The position numbers were made by a program, and so were the translations under genes. DNA of 64,000 bases, from NCBI RefSeq assembly GCF_040954645.1, contig NC_092803.1, positions 81,196,263 to 81,260,262 on the forward strand, given 5' to 3'. Below are positions 1-10,290 of this stretch, piece by piece. The stretch comes from Diabrotica undecimpunctata. Its lineage: Eukaryota; Arthropoda; Insecta; Coleoptera; Chrysomelidae. The notes beneath the pieces are model-generated. The model saw nothing but the letters and a program-made list of their open reading frames with translations. It did not search any database and was not told the DNA's origin. Position 1 is the stretch's first letter. The number at the start of each line of letters is the position of its first letter.

Positions 1-1846
1 ATTAAGTTAAAGAAGGCGTTTTTTTTTTATATTAGAAGTTTTGGAAAAAGAAGATTTTGGTTCAATTGTTGAAATATTGTTGCGTTGGGTGAGTTTCATT
101 TTAATTAAAGTACATCATTTTTTTTTAACCATTATTAGTTTCATATTAAAATCATTTATTCAATAATTTTACCTTAATTATATTAGTCAAATCACGTTCA
201 GAATTCTTTCTGTTAGAAATTCTCCTAAGTACACGTTCTCATCAATATCCAAGCAATTCGGTAATGTAAGGAGATCCTTCATTACTATTTGCCTATAATA
301 TATTCGTGATATGTTAAATTTTAGTTCTTCAGTGAAATATTCATAGTAAATTCCCAACATTTTTTTTAAATACATAGTTTTCGATTAATTTTCCAAGGTC
401 ACAAAAAGTGTACGAAACCTTCACTAATTATCACCTTCTGACTAGTTTTTCTTGTCCTAACCGCCTTGTTGTTTATCAACTCTGAATAAAGCTAATGAGA
501 GCTTCTTTGATTTTATTTTAGTCGTTGGAGGAAGAAAGAATATAAAGTCAATACAATAAACATTATTTTGGATTTGGGGTAATAGCTTCCAGTTGAGTTT
601 AGTTTGGAGTTTTTTTTGGTTTTTCCCGAATATTGGAATAGCGATTCAGTTTGGTGCTAGAACAGTGGGCTTACAGCTTTCACCCGAACGAGTCCCGGCG
701 GCGTAAGGCGTCCGGAAGAAGAACCTTCTCGGCTTGAGAGTAGACAGGTTTTTTTTTACTGTTTGGTAATATCGTAAAAATAAGTTACTTAAATATTGTT
801 TAAAATTTAGTGAGTGAACGAACCAAAACTTAAAAATAATCCTAGTCAATTTTCATAAATCATATTTGCGTATCATTATATATCTTACATTCAATTTTTT
901 TCTTAACATCATTTGCTTATTTTTTTTTGTGTCATTAAATATTTTAAATATATATATGTATTAGTAATAACAGGGTAGGGGTGGATTTTAATACACTTTG
1001 TAAGGTCATTTGTGCACAAAGGTCCATTTTGTATTTTTACAGCCCTACTGGTAACGTCACTGATTTATCTTGGATCTGTTCCTTTCTGAACAGACCAATT
1101 GAAATATATTTACAGGTTATCTGATTGGAATCAACTTAGAAATTGTCGAACTGATACATTGTGTTAAATATAGGGAAGGGTAATAATTGTTTTAATATAT
1201 AAATAGGTTGGTTGTAGTAAATTTTGTTTTAATTAATGAATAAAACTTCATAATAAAAGTTCCTACTTTTCTAGCATATTAGAGGGTGTAAATATATTGT
1301 AAATAGGGATCAATAGGTTTTTTGTATGATAGGGTATTTAAGTTAAATTGTATATTACGGTTTACAGGTTTTTCTATTTTATTATTATTAAATTGGGTTA
1401 TAAGTAATAATCTGTTTTATTAAACAACCTTTTTTTTTATAAAGTATATCTAGTTACAGAAAACATAGTTAGCAGCAGCAATAAAGTCACTAGGTGAAGT
1501 GTTTGTTAGACTAAGAGTCCAGTAAACATCTTCCCTGGCGCCCGAATCATTCTTCTCTCATATATTCCTGTTGTCAGTACTTACCCTTAGTTCGTTTTGG
1601 TTATTCTTATATTTCCTTAGTTAATATACATCTTGTCTATTCTTTACTGTTTTCTCAGGGCATGCAAATAGGCCTAACCCTACCTTGAGTATCAACTGGC
1701 CAGTCTCAAGCATACCCAGCTAGCCTAACTGCATTCAGTTTCAACTCTTATTTTAATTTAGTTTCAAACTTATCTTCACACTACTCTACAGATCTTATAA
1801 CATCAGGGACATAGTCCCAAGGGATCTGCCTACTATATTTGTTACA
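1..1846 (+). repeat. 5' LTR (truncated at window start)
   Basis: Positions 1-1846 match 10055-10262 plus 13672-15322 almost base for base. Differences seen by eye include GCC versus GTT near 290/13767, one T in a homopolymer near 615, CCGAAT versus CCAAAT near 1543, and GGGACA versus GGAACA near 1806. By comparison with the 3' copy about 291 bp are missing, giving a full LTR of about 2137 bp, unusually long for Ty3/Gypsy. The end is ...TTGTTACA at 1846. Confidence 0.95.
1196..1244 (+). promoter_or_regulatory. Candidate LTR TATA box and polyadenylation signal
   Basis: TATATAAATAGG at 1196-1207 is followed 32 bp later by AATAAA at 1239-1244. This is the order expected at a U3/R boundary. The same pair is at 14672-14683 and 14715-14720 in the 3' LTR. 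Position and spacing are suggestive only, because in AT-rich DNA both motifs occur by chance. Confidence 0.35.
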
Positions 1847-2450
1847 GTGGCGTAGTCCAACGTGGAGCCCAGATTTTCAGTAAGATAGTATTCCTTAATT
1901 CATTTGTCTCTTTTTTAAACTGTTTCTAGTTTGTTTGTCTATTTTTGCATATTTTATAGTTATTTAGATCCAGTGTTCTTTGCTACAGTATCTCAGAAAT
2001 ATTGAATAGTGTCTTATATTGCTGTGTTGGTGGTTTTGTTAACTTTAAATTAATAACTAATTGTAAACCTTCATTTAGTATAATATTTTTCATAATTATA
2101 TTGGTTTGACATTTCTGGTTTGATCGGGTTAGTGATACCTGTACATTTGTGAGAAATATTGAATAATTTATTGTATTACTATTTACATTGTTATTTGCCA
2201 ATAGTGGTTTTGTTTAGGTGCGATCACACTATATAATATATATTTTTTTTTTTTTTGGTCAATTATTGCATACTATATATAAAAATAAGTTCAATTTACT
2301 TATTGTCATTTGATCTCTCAAACCAACTTTAAATTATTTTAAATATATTTATATTTAAAGGTATAGGTACACCTTTATTAATTACATTTGGTTAAACACA
2401 TTGTTGATTTTGGTTTGTTGGTGATATTTTTTTTTTCCCTCTCTTTCATC
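1847..2450 (+). other. Leader with primer-binding site
   Basis: One base after the LTR end lies TGGCGTAGTCCAACGTGG (1848-1865). TGG one base from the LTR is the usual start of a tRNA primer-binding site, complementary to a tRNA 3' CCA end. I could not assign the tRNA. The remaining ~590 bases to the gag ATG are AT-rich leader without a convincing ORF. Confidence 0.7.
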
Positions 2451-3863
2451 ATGTGTACCTTTAAGGCTGAGCATTTATTAGTTAAGGAAGTGGATTATGA
2501 GCTGAGGATAAGGGGAATTCCCTTTGAAGAGTCTACCAAGGTTGAGAAAAAACACCAATTATTGCGCGGTGCCTTGAAACAAGAGCAAGGAAATAGGAGC
2601 TTTCGACAAATTTCTTCTGTAGATATTCCTTTTCTGGAACAACAACAGGAGATAAACCAGACGTTGGAGGACCTGGCTCAGAGGATATCCGATTTTAGAG
2701 GGACTGTCCATGATAGCATGTATTCCAGGTTAATTTCTCGTCTTACTCATATCTCTGGTCGTGCACATTTACTATCTTGCTCAGATGAGGAGCAACAAAT
2801 TTTCAAGCGCTCTATTTCCATTAGAATTCTTAGTTTAGAAGGTGAACTTGATTCTCGAGTAAATCCGGCAGCCACTTCCACTCCTATCTCTTCTGTTCAT
2901 GCAGCTAATTCGTTTTCACACCCTAAACCAATTCAGGTACATAAGTGGGGAATTTTGTTTTCTGGTCAAGGTCATCATGATGAAGTCATTACCTTTTTGG
3001 AGAGAGTGGAATGTCTTCGTATTTCAAGAGGTGTGAGTGAGGATGATCTTTTTGCAGCTTCTGTTGAATTATTTACAGGTCCTGCGTTTACTTGGTTTAT
3101 GAACAACCGTCATAGCTTTTCCACTTGGTCTGAGTTGGCTCAGAAATTAAAATCTGATTTTCTGCCTTATTCTTTCCAAGATGATCTCCTAGATGAAATC
3201 AAAAACCGTAAACAAAAGCCAAACGAACCTGTCACTATGTTTATTAACACCATTTTGGGCATGTGTAGTCGACTTGAGACTCCTCTATCCGACTTTGCCA
3301 AAATAAAGATCATTCTTAAGTGTCTGTTGCCTTTTTACCATCAGCAATTAGCTTTAATGGACATTCAGAGTATCGAGGATATCACGGAGAAGTGTAAACG
3401 TTTAGAGGAAACTCTATCTTGGTCTTCTTCTTCTGCAAGGACGTCTCGACCTACTTCTGGTCCTTCATTTAACTTAAGTTTCTCTAGAAATCGTTCTTGG
3501 CAACCCAAAACTCATACACAGAATGTGTCTGTGGTGAATTCGTCTTTGACTTGTTGGAATTGTCGTGAGCCTGGCCATGCATTTTATGAGTGCGTGACAC
3601 CTCGTACACGTGTTTTCTGTCACGGTTGTGGTAGAGACAATACACTCAAACGTAACTGTTTTAAGTGTTCGGGAAACGAGCGGACAGAGGCTCGTCCCCT
3701 GAGCGTTCCTCAGTCTACAACCCCATCAGGGACTACAAACACAACAGTAAACGAAACCACAGGTCCAATACTCCCCAGCACTTCGAAATCACCCACTCAA
3801 GAAAAGAAAAACACTCACCAACCAAAGCACAACAAACAAAAACCAAAGCAAGCAAAAAAGTAA
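2451..3863 (+). CDS. gag: Gag polyprotein of the Gypsy element
   Basis: The product is the structural capsid/nucleocapsid precursor of the retrotransposon particle, 470 aa from the first in-frame ATG at 2451. The frame is open further upstream, but only from a TTG codon. The central region (about residues 185-330) has the retrotransposon gag pattern, including the segments WGILFSGQGHHDEVITFLE and GPAFTWF. Two nucleocapsid zinc knuckles follow: C368-x2-C-x4-H-x4-C, then a second CxxC-type knuckle starting at C390. The C-terminus is rich in Ser, Thr and Lys. The frame is intact to TAA at 3861, and the last codons form a -1 slippery site leading into pol. The gag and pol frames overlap by roughly 200 bases. 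Confidence 0.9.
   Translation: MCTFKAEHLLVKEVDYELRIRGIPFEESTKVEKKHQLLRGALKQEQGNRSFRQISSVDIPFLEQQQEINQTLEDLAQRISDFRGTVHDSMYSRLISRLTHISGRAHLLSCSDEEQQIFKRSISIRILSLEGELDSRVNPAATSTPISSVHAANSFSHPKPIQVHKWGILFSGQGHHDEVITFLERVECLRISRGVSEDDLFAASVELFTGPAFTWFMNNRHSFSTWSELAQKLKSDFLPYSFQDDLLDEIKNRKQKPNEPVTMFINTILGMCSRLETPLSDFAKIKIILKCLLPFYHQQLALMDIQSIEDITEKCKRLEETLSWSSSSARTSRPTSGPSFNLSFSRNRSWQPKTHTQNVSVVNSSLTCWNCREPGHAFYECVTPRTRVFCHGCGRDNTLKRNCFKCSGNERTEARPLSVPQSTTPSGTTNTTVNETTGPILPSTSKSPTQEKKNTHQPKHNKQKPKQAKK
3854..3860 (+). promoter_or_regulatory. -1 ribosomal frameshift site A_AAA_AAG
   Basis: In the gag frame the sequence reads GCA AAA AAG TAA, so the heptamer A AAA AAG is phased exactly as a -1 slippery site (X XXY YYZ) and sits directly before the gag stop. 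Slipping back one base enters the pol frame (gta act gtc...). Gag is in frame 0 and pol in frame -1. No downstream pseudoknot was worked out. Confidence 0.8.
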
Positions 3864-6800
3864 CTGTCAACCACACTGCGGTTAACTCGAGCTGTTTGCT
3901 TGACCTTAGATTATCTCCACCAGTCGTAAGTCATAATTTTAGTAATGAACATAATCAGCACAGGGAAACAGTTCCATTTTCTACACCAGTTTGTAAATTT
4001 GTTGGCAATGATAATATGTCTAAGTTAGTACCATTTTATAAGTTGGATGGCCAATATAATATTTTAGATTTTGATATTAATTCTTTATTAGTCAGAAAAC
4101 ATAATGATAACCGACCTTATCTTGAAATTAAGATATTAGGACATTCTTGTTTGGCTCTATTAGATAGTGGCTCTAACATTTCTTTAATAGGTTCCTATTC
4201 ATTACAATTGTTAGAAAACACTAATATTAATATTATACCTATTTCTTCCCTGCAAGTCTCTACTGCAGATGGTACCATTCAGTCGATCACAGGTAAATTT
4301 GAAACTGAAATTTTAGTTGCAAATATTCGCAAAACTATTACCTTTTATATTATACCTTCCGTGCAAAATTCTATAATTCTTGGCATGGATTTTTTAAATG
4401 CATTTAATAGCACATTAAATTGTTCGGACTTTTCGTTCTCTATTTCCTCCTTTAATTTATCAACTGTAAGTGTTATTCGTGAATTTTCTAGTTTGTCTGG
4501 AATGGAACAAAAACAGTTAGAGGATATTATCTCTAAATTTTCATCTATTTCGTCTAAAGATAAATTAGGCCGTACACATTTAATGTCTCATACTATTGAA
4601 GTGAAAACTTCAACTCCTTTCAGACAGTATCAATATCCCATACCTCAAGCATGGCAAGCAGATTTAGGTAAAGAAATCGATTCAATGCTCTCCTTAAACA
4701 TTATCGAACCTTCTACCTCTTCATATTGTAGTCCTCTGTGGCTTACAAAGAAGAAGGATGGATCATTCAGAATTTGTTTTGATGGTCGTAAATTAAACAG
4801 TATCACATCGAATAGGGACGCTTATCCTATCCCTCGAATAGATGTTATATTAAGCAAACTCCAGAATGCGAAATACATCTCTTCCATTGACTTATCCAAG
4901 GCCTTCTTACAAATTCCTTTGAGTGAAGAGAGTAAGAAATATACTGCTTTCGCTGTTAGTGGTAAAGGTTTATTTCAATTTGTCACGATGCCTTTTGGTC
5001 TAGTTTCAGCTCCTTAGACGATGTGTCGTTTAATGGACTTAGTTATTGGTCCACAACTTGAACCATTTGTATTTTATTATTTAGATGATATTTTAGTTGT
5101 TACTCCTGATTTTACTTCGCATATTGAAATATTAGAGAAGTTATTTTCACGCCTTAAAGAGGCTAATCTCACTGTCAACTTGGATAAATGTAATTTTTGT
5201 CGTCCTAATCTCAAATTCCTGGGATATGTTGTTGATAGTCAAGGTTTGAGGACAGATCCTGACAAGGTAACCGCTATCAAGGACTTCCCCATACCTAAAA
5301 CAACTACTCAGTTACGTAGGATCTTGGGTATGTGTGGGTACTATCGAAGGTTTGTACGTTCTTATTCCACTTTATTATCACCTCTTACTGACCTCCTTAA
5401 GAATAGGAAAAAGGGTCAGACTATTACCTGGAATCCTGAGGCTGATGATGCTTTTCATCGTATTAAAGAAGCTCTTACCAGTGCTCCTGTCATGACTTCT
5501 CCTGATTTCAGGGAACACTTTTACCTCATGACAGATTGTTCTAATACTGCTTCAGGTGGTGTCCTCTTTCAGATGAAAGATGGTTCTGAGCACCCCATAG
5601 CGTACACTAGTAAGAAGCTCAATAAGGCCCAGAAAAATTACTCCACTACTGAGCGGGAACTCCTTGCTATAATTCATGGCTTGGAGGCCTTCAGGTATTA
5701 TTTAGAAGGTCGTAAGTGTACCTTGATCACTGACCATAGTTCGTTGTTGTGGATGCATTCTATGCGTAACCCGTCCCAACGGTTGTCCCGCTGGATTTGT
5801 AAGTTATCAGCGTTTGACTATAACATTGTCCACCGTAAGGCAAATGGTGTTGTAGTAGCTGATGCTTTGTCTCGAACATTTGATGTCAATCTTCTTGACG
5901 TATCCACTTTAGTTCCGGATGCGTGGTACCATAAAATGTTGGAGAATGTTACTCAGAATCCTGGTCAGTACCCTGATTTTAAAGTGGAACATAATATCCT
6001 TTATAAACATGTTGTTAGTCCAATTGAAGCCTTGACTAATATGTCGGATTGGAAAATTGTCGTCCCAACCGCAAATAGGGATGAAATTCTTCGTACTTTT
6101 CATGATAATGTGACATCTGGTCACTTTGGTTCCTTTAAAACATTTAGTAGGATAGCGGAGCTATATTATTGGCCTGGTATGCGCAACTGTATTAAGAAAT
6201 ATATTTCTAGATGCAAAGTTTGCGCTACATGCAAGCCAAGTAATAAGCCACAAGCTGGATTAATGGGTTCTTTTAGGAACATTGACTTCCCATGGCAGAT
6301 GGTATCTATGGATTTAATTGGACCATACCCTCGTAGTTATAAGGGCAATACCTATTGTTTGGTGGTCGTGGATTACTTCACTAAATTTCCATTAGTTTTT
6401 CCTCTTCGTAATGCCACAGTTCCTGCCATTGTGAAATATTTGGAGGAGCAAGTCTTTTTGTTATTTGGTGTTCCCCAAATTGTCTCTTGTGACAATGGTC
6501 CTTAATTTGTAGCTAAGGCTTTTAAAGACCTTCTAACTAAATACAAAGTTCAGAAGATCTTTTATAACGCTGCGTACCATCCGCAAGCTAATCATAGTGA
6601 GCGTGTAAACCGCAGTATTGTTACAGCCCTAAGATCATATACATACCAAGACCACAGAGCTTGGGATCAATATATTCACTCCATAGCTCAAGCCATAAGA
6701 ACTTCTGTCCATGAAGTTACGCAGTGTTCCCCAGCTTATTTAAATTTTGGTCGAAATGTTGCCTTATCTGGTGATTATTTTGGTTTAGTTTCAGGAAATT

Positions 6801-7189
6801 CCACAAATCTACCTCAAATATCAGATAAACTTCATCGTTTAGATGATATACAGACTCTACCTCCAATATTTGCAGACATCAGGAAGAAATTAAAAACTTC
6901 TTACCTTAAGTCACAGGGTCAGTATAACTTGAGGAAAAGAGATTTGCGATTCTTTGTTGGTGATCGGGTATTAAAACGTAATTTTGTTAAGTCTAGTAAA
7001 GGTGATGCTGTTTCTGCCAAATTTTGTCAAAAATACGTCCCATGTATTGTCAGTAAAGTAATATCTCCTTTAATATATGAATTGAAAGATAGTTTGTCCA
7101 ACAAACGTCTTGGTCGATTTCATATAAAGGACTTATTACCAGATAACACTGTCAATGACTTAGACTCTTCATCGTCAGAAGAAGATTAA
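3860..7189 (+). pseudogene. pol: Pol polyprotein of the Gypsy element, two in-frame stops
   Basis: Domains in order: aspartic protease (LLDSGSNISL near 4160; ILGMDFL near 4378); reverse transcriptase (SSIDLSKAFLQIPL near 4885; TMPFGL near 4986; catalytic YLDD near 5080); RNase H (TDCSNT near 5530; RELL near 5657); integrase with HHCC zinc finger (HFGSF...C-x2-C near 6120-6235), catalytic D (DLIGPYP near 6312), second D (DNGP near 6491) and E (SERVNR near 6598); then a C-terminal region ending DSSSSEED at 7186. It uses the -1 frame relative to gag. An in-frame TAG at 5015-5017 lies inside RT, just after the TMPFGL motif, and a TAA at 6503-6505 lies inside the integrase core. No frameshift was seen, so this copy was disabled recently by two point changes. 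Confidence 0.93.
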
Positions 7190-9749
7190 CCTGACAGGAT
7201 TGATTAGGTTAATTCCTCTTTCTAAATTTTGGTAAGACTTGATTTTTTAATGAATAGGTAAATGATTTGATTTTGATTTTAGTCACCAGATAGACAATAT
7301 GGTTTATCTATTATATAATAGTTTTAGCTTCCCTTACTAAATTTAGCTTTGTTGTTATTAGTTATAATATTGAAGTAGGTACAGCAAATTTTTTTTGGTA
7401 AATCAAACTGGTGTAGAACTGTCAACTCTTCGTACCTTATTATGTTTATATGTGTCATTGCTGTATATTGGTATACATAAATACATGTATATGTTTAGAT
7501 TTTGTTTATTTGATCCTGAGGTTGTTTTTGGTAGTTCCTACAGGAAAATTATTAAAATACTTAGTAATATTCTTTGATACATTAGTTACCATTTGGTGTA
7601 AAGAAGTTATCGCGTCATTTGTTTTAGATAATACAATAGTATACAGTGTGATTTCTAAGTTAGACTTCATTCGTTAAAAATTCAATGAAGTTAGTTGAGA
7701 TAAAAGTTACGCCGAATTATTATGTAACCTTTTGTTATTTTTTTTTTGTATCTAACATTTCTTATGAAATTGGTTTGCCTCGCATGGCTATGCAAATACG
7801 TGGGTTCGAAACTTGTGTTACTATCAATAGTGCGCACCTGATAGGAAGCAGATTTCAGGGCTCACAATTGCCTGGTTATATCTATCAGACCTTAATCAAT
7901 TTAAATGCTGAATCTCTATGATAGAATGTTTAATCATCATCATCATTATTGAAGGATGTACTAAACATTCTAGTATTACAATTCAGAAGTATTATTCTGT
8001 TGAAACATAGTCTTAATTTTAATCTCACTTCTATTATACATATATTGTCTACCCTTTGTAGCTTTATTATCTAGTTGTACTGATACAAATGGTAACCTCT
8101 TAGATCTCAGCCTTATTAGAATATATCTTTTGTATTCAACAATTGAATATTGTGTTTAGCATCAGCTTTCCTGGGAACTCATTTTGTTTTATATGTAATT
8201 AGGAGTCAGGATCAATGTTCTGTTATATAGATACAAGTAACTAGTGAACATACCCTAATCTGCAGTTTCTTAAGAAATTGACTTCCTTGTTCTCTAGTAC
8301 TTCTTTGATTGAATATTTATAAGAGTTATCCATTTATGATGTCTTGAGGTATTGTATTAGCGATGATTTAGTGATATTTGGTTGCCTTTTTCTGGCTATT
8401 CTTATAAATCTGTTGTAGCTACAGCTATAGTTAGAGAATTCCAGAATTAGTTAACTCCATTTCGTTATGTCAGTTCTTTAATTTGGTACACTTTCTTCCT
8501 GTTGTATTACTCTTATATGTGAAACTCAACGGTTCATCTATTAGTTCATATATTACTAATATTTGTGTTGGAATACCTTACTAAAATAAGTTTGTCATTC
8601 TTGTGTAGATCTTATCTTGAATCTGATGCATAACAGATGATGAGCTTAATTTGGGGTGTAATCCATCGTAGGTTGTGGAACTTGATAGGGATACAATGTG
8701 GTCTGGAATTTGGTAACCTTCAATGACACGAAAGGGAGTCCTAGGAAGATGATTTGGGATTCTTCCGGATGTTCGGCCTAGTCAGGTTGAGTCGTTAGTA
8801 GATTCTTGATTATGTTGTATACTGACTAAGTATCCCTTATTATACCTATCTACTCATGACTGGAATCAGATCAATTCACATATGCTGCAGACACTTAGTC
8901 TGTTATTTCGTTCCAATGGTTCAGTTTCATGGTATCAAATATTTAGCATCTATAGAGTATAATGATTATTAGGTTGTGGTGATGACCCATGAATTTGCCT
9001 GATTGTTTCACATTGGATATGCCAATATAAATCTGTTGTCCATTGTCGGATCAATTTAGGATAAAATGCATGCTACGATCATTTTTCCTCAGTAACTCTT
9101 ATATCTAGTGTGGTTTTATATTACGGTCCATATTTTGGTTTATTGCGAATTGGTTACGAAATCTACTGATTGCTTCACCTTGGATATGCTCTAAAATAAA
9201 TCTGATGTCCATGGATGGATCAATTTTGTATCGTTCATCCCATTCGTCAATTATTTTGAAGATTTGTATTTTTATTAGTTATTTAGTATAAGGTTTTAAT
9301 AAACATACTATAACTTGTGGGCATGAGTGCTTGTGTCATATTTAGTATATTGTATATTAGAACTACCCCTCTTGCATGACTCATAATCTGTGGTTAAGTA
9401 TAATCGGTCGAGTTAAATGCAAATGTGTGGAAGTTATTTGGTATATTCGGTTATATATTAGCAAGTTTTGTATTCATGTATATGATTGGTTTAGTGTTCT
9501 TGTTGACAATAATTTGGGGTTTATTTAAATCTACTTAATCAACTTGAACAATTTTGGGTTTTAGAATGTCAGTCACGGATGGAAGATTCTGTGCATTTAA
9601 TATGTGCTAGTGTGGTGTCCTGGACACGCTATATTATTGGCTATTTTGTTCACGTCTGTGATGGATCCCACAGTATATGATTGGTCTTGAATATCTATAG
9701 TTACACAGAGAAAAAAAAAATTGTTCTTAGGTCAATTTTTTTTTTCTCC
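7190..9749 (+). other. Long 3' internal non-coding region of the Gypsy element
   Basis: About 2.56 kb between the pol stop and the polypurine tract. The longest ORFs are under 80 codons and look like chance. I see no env features (no signal peptide plus transmembrane ORF). An imperfect internal direct repeat lies at 8995-9235. It could be a decayed env, an acquired sequence or an untranslated regulatory region, and the sequence alone does not decide. Confidence 0.6.
8995..9235 (+). repeat. Imperfect direct repeat inside the Gypsy tail
   Basis: Two ~65-70 bp segments starting near 8998 and 9167 share the order CTGATTG(C/T)TTCAC, TTGGATATGC, AAATCTG, TGTCCAT and GGATCAATTT, with small substitutions. 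The spacing is about 169 bp. Confidence 0.6.
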
Positions 9750-9763
9750 AAGTAAAGGAGGAA
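9750..9763 (+). other. Polypurine tract
   Basis: AAGTAAAGGAGGAA lies directly before the 3' LTR start (TGTAACG at 9764). It is purine-only apart from one T, the expected plus-strand priming site. Confidence 0.85.
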
Positions 9764-10290
9764 TGTAACGATAAGATTACGTTATCGTTACTGAGAAATT
9801 TAAAATAACTTAATTCTGCCTGTAAGGTATGCAACCAACTATACATGTAATCGTATTATCAATTGTTTATCAATTGGTCAAACTGCTTACCGCCGCTTCC
9901 GCTTAACTTGGAACTGACGGAAGCCGACGATTTTAAAAGTGGAAGAGCTCACTTTATATCCAACCTTCGAACGGGTCAGAAGAGTGATCTTTCAACGACC
10001 AACGCCACATGGCTCAAGTTATCAGAAAAGAAATTTAAGTTATTCAGAGGTGATATTAAGTTAAAGAAGGCGTTTTTTTTTTATATTAGAAGTTTTGGAA
10101 AAAGAAGATTTTGGTTCAATTGTTGAAATATTGTTGCGTTGGGTGAGTTTCATTTTAATTAAAGTACATCATTTTTTTTTAACCATTATTAGTTTCATAT
10201 TAAAATCATTTATTCAATAATTTTACCTTAATTATATTAGTCAAATCACGTTCAGAATTCTTATATATATATTTAGGGATTCTACAGTAT

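Noticed and set aside
646..849. 67-codon minus-strand ORF, repeated at 14122-14325
   Set aside because: It lies inside both LTRs and is duplicated only because the LTRs are. It runs antisense to the element and shows no motif.
7685..7921. Small ORF in the Gypsy tail as env
   Set aside because: 78 codons, no signal peptide or transmembrane segment pattern, no further open frame.
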